Below are positions 25,497-34,950 of a stretch of 64,000 nucleotides of DNA, in pieces. Both the position numbers and the translations under genes were made by a program. The stretch lies in NCBI GenBank assembly GCA_022419385.1, contig JAJUBI010000003.1, positions 992,001 through 1,056,000 on the forward strand, read 5' to 3'. The notes below the pieces were generated by a model. That model saw only the letters and a program-made list of their open reading frames with translations, was not told where the DNA came from and ran no database searches. This DNA is from Paraconiothyrium sp. Pb-2020. Taxonomy: Eukaryota > Ascomycota > Dothideomycetes > Pleosporales > Didymosphaeriaceae. Positions within the stretch are counted from its first letter, which is position 1, and every line of letters starts with the position of its first letter.

Positions 25497-26025
25497 AGTA
25501 TCAATGGCCGAAACGTTTGGATAGAAAGATGTATAATGATCCAATTGCCGGTTGAGCAGATGAGCGGACCACGGTATCGAGCAGAAGGTCGAAGTCGTCT
25601 AGATCACGAAAGGGTGTTCATGAGTGGTGAGAGAAACGCGCTGCTGCTGCGAACGAACGGCCCAGGTGCCACATCAGGTGAAATATACCATCTTGACCGA
25701 AGTAAAGCGAGGCGACATGGTGAATTCGAGGATCCACCTGCCTATTCACACAGGTCATGCCTTCCTCGACTACCAACACGTACTCCTGACCTAACGCGAG
25801 AATGCCTCATATCGAACAAGAACTTGGAACCGTCTCTATGACGAGTGCGAATTTTGGTATATATTGTGCATTCTCGAATTGCTCAAGAATAGGATATCCT
25901 CTATGGTCTTCCAACGTAGAGACGCTGATATTGGGAAGCCGGTTGAGCGCTTCACCTCCCAGCAGTGCGCAGGTTGAAACGTTCGATTATGCGGTCTTTC
26001 CGCAACTCCTCTGCGAACACTCGCA
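25497..26025. other. Intergenic, no gene seen
   Basis: Promoter side of the Cys-rich gene and 3' side of the folylpolyglutamate synthase gene. No supported frame. Confidence 0.5.
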
Positions 26026-27745
26026 TCATTTCGCTGGATGCGTCTCTAGCATCTCCAGCGCCCCTCCTACTAAATGCAGACTGCCCGTAATGAGCACCAT
26101 GACCTCCGCATTAGCACCGGCTTCTTTCGCCCAATCACCTGCAATGTGTCTCGCCGTAGTAATAGCCTCTTCAATCGTCTTCAACACTTTCACTTCAGCG
26201 ATGCTATCAATCTCAGACCAAGTCTTCGCCAGAGCTTTCTGTACTGCCAGCGTATCAACATCTTGCTGGTTCGTGTTGATAGACACAAGATCAGGCTTAT
26301 AGCCCTCGCTGAATGTCTGGTTAGTTGTGAAGATGACGTGCGTAAAAGGTGACGTCGAATCCGCTGTGATGCCGGTCTGTAACGCAGTATAGAGAGCCTT
26401 TGCCAAGGCATTCGCATCCCGTGTCTGTTGGTTGAAAATCATGATGCGCGGTGCTGCTTTTGCTGAACCCGGAGTGGCGTTCGCTGCAGCCATTTGTTCC
26501 GCAAACCATTGGCCGGTAACTTCGATGCTCTCGAGTGTATGGCCGCCGTCAATGTGCCATGCTACGTTCCGCTCGCGGCGAACTTCGCATCGTCCTGGCC
26601 ATCGGACTTCTTCTAAACCCTTGATAAACTCGGCGGGGAGCTCAATATGCTCTGTTGCTGTGGGGTCAGGAACCGATGTATGGCCGAGTGCGCGAAGGTG
26701 GGCAGCAGCCGTGGCTATGGCGACTGAGGCGTTGATTTTCTGGAAAGAAGCAGAGAGACCAAGCTTGACCTTGTTACTGGCCAAATCTGGGTGTACGTTG
26801 ACAACGTGCAATTGGGTATTCCTCTCTTTTGCACGTTCTTGTAACACAGCGATGGCCTCATCTTTCTGCGGAGCGGAAAACGCAACACTTCCAGGTTTGA
26901 AGATTCCCGCCTTATGCCATGCGATCTCAGGGAGCGTCGAGCCAAGCATAGCCGTATGATCGATTCCCAGGCTTGTTACTGCCGTGACCGTTGGCTTTAG
27001 GAGGATATTGGTACTGTCGTACTCTCCTCCAATGCCACATTCTATGACTGCCGAGTCTACACCCTCCTCCAAATAGGCATGCAACGCCGTAAGCGTCAGA
27101 TACCGAAAGTATACAGGCTTTGTCGGCACGCCTTCTGGTGTGTTCTCCGCGTCCGCAGCAGCCTCTAACCGGTCCCACACCTCGAAAAAGTATTTCGTAA
27201 ACAATTCTTCCGATATAGGTTCGTTGTTTATCTGTATGCGCTCGCGTACGGAGCGAAGGTGTGGAGACGTGTATAGCCCTATTTTGGTGGGACTTGTGTG
27301 CGAATCAGAGGACGGCTTAATGTATTGAGCGAGGATGGAGGAGACAAAGGCACTCGTAGAACCCTTGCCTTTGGTTCCGGCGATATGTATGGCTTTCAAT
27401 CCGTCATAATCAGAGGGCTACAGCATAGTTCAGCAGCTAGAACGATGTGTCTAGGGATGGGAGCCGCACACCTCATAACCGACCTTGCGACACCACTCGA
27501 TCATCTCGGGGATCGCCTGCTTGTTCATGCCCTTTCCAGACTTCCGTATCGCGTCTACAATAGAGAAATTGGACTGCAGCGTGTTGAGCGCGCCAACGGC
27601 GGCCTGCGGGGAGTCAGATGCGCTTTCATGAGGAGCTCTCGCAGCTTACCGCATAGTCGCGCTTCGCCATGACGGGAAAACTGTGGTGCGAGCGGACAAT
27701 TGGGATAAGTCTACGTGGGCACAGCTGCCTTGCTATCTTCGACAT
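26026..27745 (-). CDS. Folylpolyglutamate synthase, probable dual mitochondrial/cytosolic starts
   Basis: Coding exons end at 27650, 27472 and 26026: 27745 (or 27670)-27650, 27603-27472 and 27417-26026. From the ATG at 27670 the protein is 514 residues (MAKRDYAAAVGALNTLQSNF); from the in-frame ATG at 27745 it gains 25 residues rich in Arg/Lys with no acid (MSKIARQLCPRRLIPIVRSH), a good mitochondrial presequence. The enzyme adds glutamates to tetrahydrofolates using ATP, which keeps folate in the cell and its organelles. The Mur-ligase P-loop GTKGKGST sits at 65-72 (short form numbering), followed by the folate-site helices and LYTSPHLRSVRERIQINN. Also seen are GIDHTAMLG, HKAGIFKPG and the C-terminal domain from about residue 330. 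Known FPGS enzymes in animals use alternative starts to serve both compartments, and the layout here suggests the same. Identity is secure; use of the upstream start is inferred. Confidence 0.94.
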
Positions 27746-29269
27746 TAGAACATGGCTGACATGCTCTGTGAGGTGTTGGAACGCACTCTTGAATGTTTCT
27801 GGGAGCGCCGCCGATAACCGGGCCTGCACTAAACGCACGGGCCAGAAATGACTTCAGTCTTTGAGGGATGAGCACGTACTCTTTCTCTCTGCGCTTTTTA
27901 TATCTTATCGCAGTTTAGCAGATCGCCAGATCGGTATACCGAGGCCATTTCAGGATGTTGGAAGCTCTCTTCCCCTCCAATCGCCATTGCCTGTTATTCG
28001 GGTACCGAGCGCGATGCGAAGCTATGGGGAAACTCACCGACGCCATCTCGCTGTCCAGCGAAGTGGAAGCGGACGCTCTTGATCAGATCGAATTCCACAA
28101 GCGGAACTATCGCTCGCAATTGCATCCCAGATCTTCAACAAGGAACTAGATTGCAGCAATAATCGAAGTATTAAGTGGTCATGTTAAATTTCCGCCCGGG
28201 GAAACGCACCGCGAATCTAGGGAACCGTTCCTTTGCTTCTTCTGGCCCAGCGTCAAACGCATTGAAGTTTGACGTGAACGTGAACGTGGGCGTCAATCCG
28301 GTCCTTCGGGTGCTGGCAACATCACACGAACACATCCGCGACAGTCAAGGGCGGAGTTGGCTCCGCCCTCCGATTGCTTCCCTTGGAGGTTGATAATCTG
28401 TCCTCATCGTTCACCAGAAGACATGCGCCTGGTTGAATGAGATATGGTTGATCCCTAGATAGAGCGACTGCAACTGCTGTCATTACCCGATGAGGCAGAA
28501 TTCTAGTATGCCTGCCCAGACAACTTATCATGCGGTGTTACACGTACGCCTTGATTGCGCAACAGCGGGCTTTATGCCGTCGTCGCGCGTACCTGTCGAT
28601 CCGGCTAGTCGCTGGCGATCACCTATCAGGACCACCGCGTAACCACGTTACGACTGTCCACAATCACTCTCGTTTAGATCCAACGAACTACACCCGACAT
28701 ACTGGCCGATCCTAGCTAATCTTGTCTGTTAGAAACTTGACTGCACAAGTGTCGTGAGTGCCCCACATCAATTGGTTGCTGGATGCGACTCCTGCGGTCG
28801 CACGCATCGGAAACGCGTTTCATGAGGTCAACCCCAGCCAATTTCCATGTTCATATCAGTTCTCATGCTCGCAACTCCCCTCGCGCCCTTTCTGGACCCT
28901 CCTTTGGCAGATTCGACGACATGACAGCATCATCGGCGCGCAGACAGTCTTGACCAATTTTTGGTCATCATGGGGCTGGGAACGAATAACATCCATCTCT
29001 GGCAGATGTCCCTTGCAGAAGACGCGGACGAAGTCGAAGCAGGTCTCCCTTCTCGCCCTTGCGACATCATCTATCAACAACATTTCTCCTAGGTGTGCCC
29101 AACGCACTGTGTGCTGGACGCACGCTGGCACCTTTGTGTGGCCTAACTCGTTCGTTCGTTTCAATTCTTTACATACGGCCGGTGCCCGTCGTTCTTGGGT
29201 CGACGGCTTGACAAATACTTCTTTATACCCAATTTTAATTTCTAAATCAAAATCTACGCGGTCAAAACA
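27746..29269. other. Intergenic between divergent genes, no gene seen
   Basis: 1.5 kb between the FPGS start (minus) and the secreted-protein start (plus), so it should hold both promoters. The long plus frame over 28758-29429 overlaps the secreted gene in another frame and has no recognisable content. Confidence 0.5.
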
Positions 29270-29911
29270 ATGGTCCAATTCTCCCTACTTCCGGTCATCG
29301 CTTTATACATTTGTCTCTTCCCGAGCATCCTCCGTGCGCTCCCAACCTCGCGCTTCAAACACGATGCACAAAGCCTTCCAACACGGAATGTTCAAGAAGG
29401 TCAACACGGGTCAACACGCCATCGATTGAACCGCCGCGGTCTTCCCGGTGCAGTGTACATCTGCACTGGGGACAACTTTCGTGGGTCATGCGCCTGGACC
29501 GCACCCAGCACGCGCTGCCACATCGCAGGCACAGGCGATGACTCGCCGCGCTCCATCGGCCCAGACGAAGATGGATATTGTATCTTATACGAGAAGGCAA
29601 CATGCACGGGAAACCAGGTCAAGACGCTTCGATTCCCCGGTCAAGCAACGAACATGCCGACGTTCATGAGCTTGAAGTGCTCTGCAGATACGAACGGGAC
29701 GCGTGCGAATGCAACGGGCATTGTGAGTGATGGAGCGAGGGCGGGTAGTGGTATTTTGCCTTCGACGTTTGGGAAGAGCGATGCGGATCCGAGGTTAGCG
29801 GGTGGTGTGGGTAGTATGGAGAGGAAGAATCTGGAGGAGGTTATGGATCAGATGGAGAAGGATGGTTTCAAACAAGGGATGATTGGATTGAAGAAGGGAC
29901 ATTATTATTGA
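29270..29911 (+). CDS. Small secreted cysteine-containing protein
   Basis: A single-exon protein of 213 residues. The N-terminus (MVQFSLLPVIALYICLFPSI, then LRALP) is a signal peptide with likely cleavage near residue 23. A dibasic site (LNRRG) near residue 56 could be a Kex2 processing point. The middle part, from about residue 59 to 137, has six cysteines in a pattern of aromatic and Gly residues (VYICTGDNFRGSC, DGYCILYEKATCTGN, FMSLKCS) that resembles a small beta-rich, crystallin-like secreted domain common in plant-associated ascomycetes. The C-tail is Gly-rich and then charged and helical (MERKNLEEVMDQMEKDGF). The function is unknown. The ATG has an AACA context, good for fungi. It stands alone, without a paralogue in the window. 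Confidence 0.8.
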   Translation: MVQFSLLPVIALYICLFPSILRALPTSRFKHDAQSLPTRNVQEGQHGSTRHRLNRRGLPGAVYICTGDNFRGSCAWTAPSTRCHIAGTGDDSPRSIGPDEDGYCILYEKATCTGNQVKTLRFPGQATNMPTFMSLKCSADTNGTRANATGIVSDGARAGSGILPSTFGKSDADPRLAGGVGSMERKNLEEVMDQMEKDGFKQGMIGLKKGHYY

Positions 29912-30790
29912 GGAGTTTGGATGACATGTATAGGAATACTGTAAGGTTAGCAATGTAAGCCAGCCTCTGTCGAACAATGGCGATGGGGAAAAACAGAGTC
30001 GGATTACCGCAGCCGCATGTCGACTTCTTCCGTTTCAACAGAATTCCAATATGAATTAGAGATCCATCCAAAAGCCTTCCAGTACGCTTTTCCATCATCC
30101 CATTCCATCCAAAGGAATCTCTCCGATTTCTATGGTAAGATGCCGTTTTTCCACATAACTACGTATTGCATCCCTCCGGCAGATAAGCATGATTTTGGCG
30201 TAATATTCGTCGTGCTTGCGCAATTTGATCCTCGTCTCGCGATAATCCAATGCTGGAATCTTATCCAGCAGATATTAGAAAAGCTGAGTATGTCCAGGGC
30301 AAATCAGATCGATCTTGTCATCTATATTACGACAATCGAGATGGTAAACACTGTTCTGGCGTGGTGAGAACCCTAAGTATGCTCTCGCAGATCTCGCAAC
30401 CCGACTCCGACATGTCGGTTAGTGGGAGAAGAACAACGATATGAGATGGATGGTGTAGCACGATGTATAGTACGGGCGATGAATGACACAGGTATAAAGA
30501 TGATGAAGAAGAAGGCCATCTCAGGGTGAGACGAGACATGCGTGTCACATGGAGGAAGGTGGTGGCTATGCACTCAACGCGCCTGTCTGATTGGTCTTAG
30601 GACGCTCTGTAGGGACACAGCGCAACGGATATCGGAGCAGGCACTTGCCGGCAGGAACATGGGAACTCACTCTTAAGGCGGCCCGACGCACGGCGCGCAC
30701 ACCAACATGCATAACGCAAACTATCTCGTTGCACGTAAGGATAGCTCATAGTGACCTAAGTGCCACCATATGGGGTCCTCAGTGGCGTCA
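29912..30790. other. Intergenic, no gene seen
   Basis: Region between the secreted gene and the aldolase relic. If the relic was once longer, its 5' part should lie here, but I could not recognise aldolase sequence in any plus-strand frame of 30440-30790. Confidence 0.45.
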
Positions 30791-31410
30791 TGACATCCCA
30801 GGACCATAACCTCATCAAGACTAGCGACGACAGTTTTCTCTTCGACAGCATTACGGTGGCATTGAAGGGGGTGAAGCTGGGGTTATTGAAATAGCTGAGC
30901 TCGAGGCTAGCAAGGCCACACCCGAAGAGATCGAGCAATTCGTCGCGACCGGTGTGGACGCGCTGGCACCAGCGTTCGGGAACTGTCACGGAGAGTATGA
31001 CTCTAGAGACCGCAACTTGACTTACCACGGTAATCCCTCAGCCCCTTCTTGAGGGACGCTTTATAGCATGCCTTGTCCTTGCTGCATTGCTCCTCGAAGT
31101 TAGCACCTCTAAAATGGTTTACTGGTGATTGATAAGCTTTCGCCAAATCTGTATGAGCATAAACAACCGCGTTCGAATAGCCCTGCACAGGACCAACGGG
31201 TTCGAGCCCATATTGTTGCAAAAGTGCATGGCAGAGGGCTGCACGAAGATCAACGTCAATCGTATCGTATCGGACGATTACCATCAGCATCCCAGGGAAC
31301 ATGCAACTTCGATGTCACATACGCAACTTATGGAAGAAGGCACTCAAAAGTTATCAATTTGTACCGTTCGATGGATGCATATCTGCAGGAGCGCAGGAAG
31401 AGCCCGATGA
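30791..31410 (+). pseudogene. Class II fructose/tagatose-bisphosphate aldolase relic
   Basis: Two pieces of a class II ketose-bisphosphate aldolase survive on the plus strand in different frames. Piece one, about 30850-31030, reads GIEGGEAGV, then TPEEIEQFVATGVDALAPAF and GNCHGEYDSRDRNL, the conserved mid-barrel segment of the family. Piece two, about 31140-31400, reads NNRVRIALHRTNGFEP, then GCTKINVNRIVSDDY, LMEEGTQKL and RWMHICRSAGRA, the C-terminal segment. The usual HGT(N/D) motif is HRT here. Between them lies about 110 bases with stops that no phase-keeping intron bridges. Upstream, a FDSITV string in a third frame may be a scrap of the earlier FDS(I/V)M(V/I)D motif, with the intervening part lost. 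The N-terminal barrel half is not found. Similar sequence forms the end of large multidomain proteins in fungi, so the parent may have been one of these. It is not expected to make an active enzyme. Confidence 0.75.
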
Positions 31411-32825
31411 TTTTGTACAATAGTCATTTCACATCCTGTTGGCTTTCACCGTCCGTCTGTTCAATCATATTGGCTTTATTGGCATCTAAGTCCCATCCAC
31501 GGGGCCTGTAACAGACAGAAGCGATATTTCCTAGTATAAACGGAGACATGGTAGGGCGTGGAACCAAGAAATAATCTGGGAACATAACCTACAGGGAGGT
31601 GGCTGACAGAGAGTGTTGTGCGTTCTGAAGAGGTAACTCCAATAAGCCCCAGTCCAGTCGACGGCAACGCGCCTAATCGCGCTATCTAGTAGGAAGACGT
31701 AGCGTCGAGAGGCTTACAGATCGGGCGCCTTCCAAATGATAGTACAGATGAGTACGAAATCCTTCACGCCCTCGGCGGCCGGGGAGTGACAGAGATGGAT
31801 ATATCGCTATGCAGCGGCAAGCGCCACGAATTAGCAGACGCCTGGCGACAGCTAGGGTCACTGGACATTCATCCTCCAATACCCACGCGGCATCTTCAGC
31901 CTTGCAAACCCCATCGGTATGTGCGCAGGCACGCCTGGACTCCACGTGGCAGATTTCCCCAAGCAATAGCTGCATTCTCCGGATTTCACAGAGTCGATGG
32001 GGAATAGCGGTTATCTAACAAGTCGACCAATGTCCGGCTAGATCGAAAGAGGATGTGCTCCTCTGTCTCGGTTCCATTTTAGTGCGCTGGCGCCTCGCCT
32101 CACCCTGTTTTAGGCTTTACCTAGACCCTGCCCAGACATGTCGAATATTCTGCAGTCTTTCACAAACCCATATTCTAATCTGACTTTGATCACACAACTC
32201 ACTATAACCAAGGTAGCTTACTTTCACATTGCGTCCATACCGCCAACCTTCATGAGCATACTCGAAGCAACATCGCAATATTGTGTGAAGTCTGAACAAA
32301 TTCGAGATATATTGGGAGCTTACCATAAGTAGCAGGGTTAAACGAGCCAGACGACGTACCCCTGATTCTGGTCGACCAACGAGAAGGATTGCTGGCGCTA
32401 GTAATTTGGGGTGTCGGTGATCCCGATACAAATGTGGAAATCACCTTTCAATCCTTCTTCGCAAAACACGGTAGTCAGACTTATATTCGACGGAATACAA
32501 CAACCTCTATCACCATTATGCTTGGTATTCTGGACCATGAACCGGATAATTGTCAGTCCTGTGTTAGTCAAGGTAAACTCAGCAATAGTATCGACTATCG
32601 GTAGTACTCTCCCAACCGCTGCTCGTGCGTATGTTCACCGAAGTCTGGCCCGCGACCGGCTTTGGCGTGTACAGCTTGGTTCTTGAATGTGGCGTTTCCT
32701 CTGCACGGGGTCGACTATTCTTGACGAGACGCCCCGAGATATAAAATAGACTCATAGTCTTCTCCTCGGCTGCTTCAAACAAAACAGTCTCCTCAGTCCT
32801 CCTAGTTTTATTCGCTTTTTGCACA
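31411..32825. other. Intergenic, no gene seen
   Basis: No supported gene. A TATAAAA string at 32740-32746 belongs to the next gene. A plus-strand frame near 31690-32007 stays open but matches nothing I know. Confidence 0.45.
32740..32746 (+). promoter_or_regulatory. TATA box of the Thr-rich secreted protein gene
   Basis: TATAAAA lies 80 bases before the ATG at 32826, followed by a pyrimidine-rich leader. Position fits a core promoter with a short leader; this is inferred from sequence alone. Confidence 0.5.
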
Positions 32826-34016
32826 ATGAAGTTCCAGTCACTCACTTTGCTCGCAGCTACGGTGACTGCTTCAGCACACTCATATTACCCGGCTTGCAAA
32901 CCACAGGGGTACTCAACAAACCTCTCCAAGAAGGATGCTCAGCGGTGCTACCAATCCATTGCTCAGAAAGGCTTTCGTATCGCAACTTGCGAACCTCCGG
33001 CTAGGACTATCACCTCTACAAAATTTGTCCACCCTGAAGTCATCATCACAAAGACGGTCAAGCCTTGCCCGTTTACAGCCAAAGTGACAACTACGATCAC
33101 CAAGACGGGCAAGCCTGTCACTCAACCCACAATCACTTTAACCGCCACATCGACTGCAGTCGTTACCACTACATCGACAGACACGAGTACTTCAACAGAT
33201 ATTAGCACTGTGACGACAACGGACACTACAGCTGTCACTATCATCACGACAGATACTTCAACTGCCACCTCCACAACGACGATCCCATACACCCCAGTGA
33301 CAACATGCGACGCCCCTAGCAAACGTGGTCTTGCCTTTGGCAGGGGAGCGAAGCAGCAGCTGCCGGCTTCTTGTTCAGGTCTCCTTACAGCTACTGCGCC
33401 CGCGCCCGAAAAATCTGCTACGGTTACCCGAACCTTGCCAGCATTCACTGTCACCAGATACACTACAGGAGCGCCAACTACGACCACAAGAACCATTACT
33501 GTCACCAAATATGCTGCCGGCATTACTCTTGCAGCCCCAGAGACGACTCTTACCGTCACTACAAGCATCACACAGACAGAGCACGCAACTTCGACTTCGA
33601 CAGACTCGCAGACCTCCACTGCTCACGTTACCTCAACCGATACGCTCACTCAAACCTCAACCTTGACAACCACTGCAACTGCCACTGCCACAGCGGGTGC
33701 TTGCGAGAACGTCGCGGCCTTGAAAGTCAGCAACGGTCGCTCTCTCTCAGGGCCGAACGCCGTGCTCGGCGCGAGGGGCGACGCCAACGGCGCCGACGCC
33801 GCCCAATTTTGTTGCGAAAACTGCTTCATGAACGCAGACTGCGTCTACTTCCGTCTGGGAAACAATATTTGCGATTATTTCTACACGCAGAGGAACGTCG
33901 TCAACCCTTGCACCTCGGATTCATGCCGTCGCGGGCTTACACCGCTCGTTGTGGGGCCAGCTGATGGACATGATTATTATATTGGAGAGTGCGCGGGACC
34001 GCAAGTTGGAATATAA
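32826..34016 (+). CDS. Secreted Thr-rich protein with C-terminal Cys domain
   Basis: A single-exon protein of 396 residues. Residues 1-17 (MKFQSLTLLAATVTASA) are a signal peptide. A short Cys/Lys-containing segment follows, then a long region (about 60-290) made mostly of Thr, Ser and Val in runs such as TTTITKTGKPV and TSTDTSTSTDISTV, which must be heavily O-mannosylated and extended. The C-terminal 105 residues form a cysteine-rich domain (CENVAALKVSNG, then FCCENCFMNADCVYFRLGN and CDYFYTQRNVVNPC) resembling PAN/apple-like modules of fungal wall proteins, with a last Cys close to the end. No GPI signal or membrane segment is seen, so secretion to the wall or medium is expected. Function unknown. 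The Thr-rich part gives a misleading open frame on the opposite strand. Confidence 0.85.
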   Translation: MKFQSLTLLAATVTASAHSYYPACKPQGYSTNLSKKDAQRCYQSIAQKGFRIATCEPPARTITSTKFVHPEVIITKTVKPCPFTAKVTTTITKTGKPVTQPTITLTATSTAVVTTTSTDTSTSTDISTVTTTDTTAVTIITTDTSTATSTTTIPYTPVTTCDAPSKRGLAFGRGAKQQLPASCSGLLTATAPAPEKSATVTRTLPAFTVTRYTTGAPTTTTRTITVTKYAAGITLAAPETTLTVTTSITQTEHATSTSTDSQTSTAHVTSTDTLTQTSTLTTTATATATAGACENVAALKVSNGRSLSGPNAVLGARGDANGADAAQFCCENCFMNADCVYFRLGNNICDYFYTQRNVVNPCTSDSCRRGLTPLVVGPADGHDYYIGECAGPQVGI

Positions 34017-34950
34017 GTTGTCTGCTCTGTTAATTTAATGTTAATATGTAATCATCTCAATCTGCTCAACGAGAGCTATTCGGTATTCTTTACTTTATGC
34101 ACTGGCAACTGGTACATGACTGCATGTGTCCGTGAAGAATGACACAGGCAGTTGCCAGCTTTTGCGCTACAGACAGCGAGTCCTACTCTCAGATGCTGAA
34201 CCCTGAAGCGGCAATAGCATGTACAACGCGAGAGCGATTGCAGTGGTCCTGGATGTCTTCCCCTCGATGAGCAGCCATAGGAAGGTCTCGCGCTTCGCAC
34301 CGCCAATATGCTTAGGGAAGGCTGACGGCTAGACGAAAGTCAACCGCTGGTTGCGCAGAGAGTTTCACAGATTGTTTTTCTCAGTTTACTGTATCGTGGC
34401 TGAGGAGCATTGTGATTGGCGAATGCCGAGCTGTCGGGCGTTGATGGAGCACGGGACACATATATGGATGATGTATCGATTGGTGTAGAAGCTATGGCCC
34501 TCGCGGGTACTATATAGACCCGCGCCTGCGTGCATGGCACCTTCCAGCCATATCAGGCGTGCCTTCCCGCAGCTCACATGACGCCACCCACAACTCCCTC
34601 GACAGCTGTCTCTGCCACCTCTATAGCAATATGCTTCGTGAAGATCTTGCGGCTTTGAACCCCGTCGAGGCTCGAAATGCGCCTCAGCCCCATTCGGCCC
34701 GCACCGCTTTCTTCCCACCACTGGTCTCGGCGCTTACACTGCGAACCCTGACAATTGATTCGCCCATTTCGGACCCCCGCGCTCTGGGGAGCCGCAACCC
34801 TCGCAGATGCAATATTGGTAGCGTTTCACCATGCAAGCTGAACTACTGTGCCGCAAATGCTGTATTGCAGAAGAATGCGTTCGCCCGCCGCGATTGACAA
34901 CAGCCTCGTCGGCACGCCATCGTATCGCTTCCGCTTCGTACGACACTTAG
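34017..34950. other. Intergenic, no gene seen
   Basis: 0.9 kb between two plus-strand genes. Overlapping short frames on both strands (for example around 34386-34721 minus) show no recognisable domain. Confidence 0.5.

Noticed and set aside
28758..29429. 223-codon plus-strand frame
   Set aside because: Its 3' part overlaps the secreted protein gene in another frame and its composition is irregular; the secreted gene is better supported.
31003..31302. Minus-strand frame with Lys/Cys-rich end
   Set aside because: It looked protein-like, but the plus strand of the same bases carries clear class II aldolase motifs, so it is a shadow of the relic.
33122..33619. 165-codon Val-rich minus-strand frame
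   Set aside because: Reverse complement of the Thr-rich part of the secreted protein gene; simple composition, no independent support.
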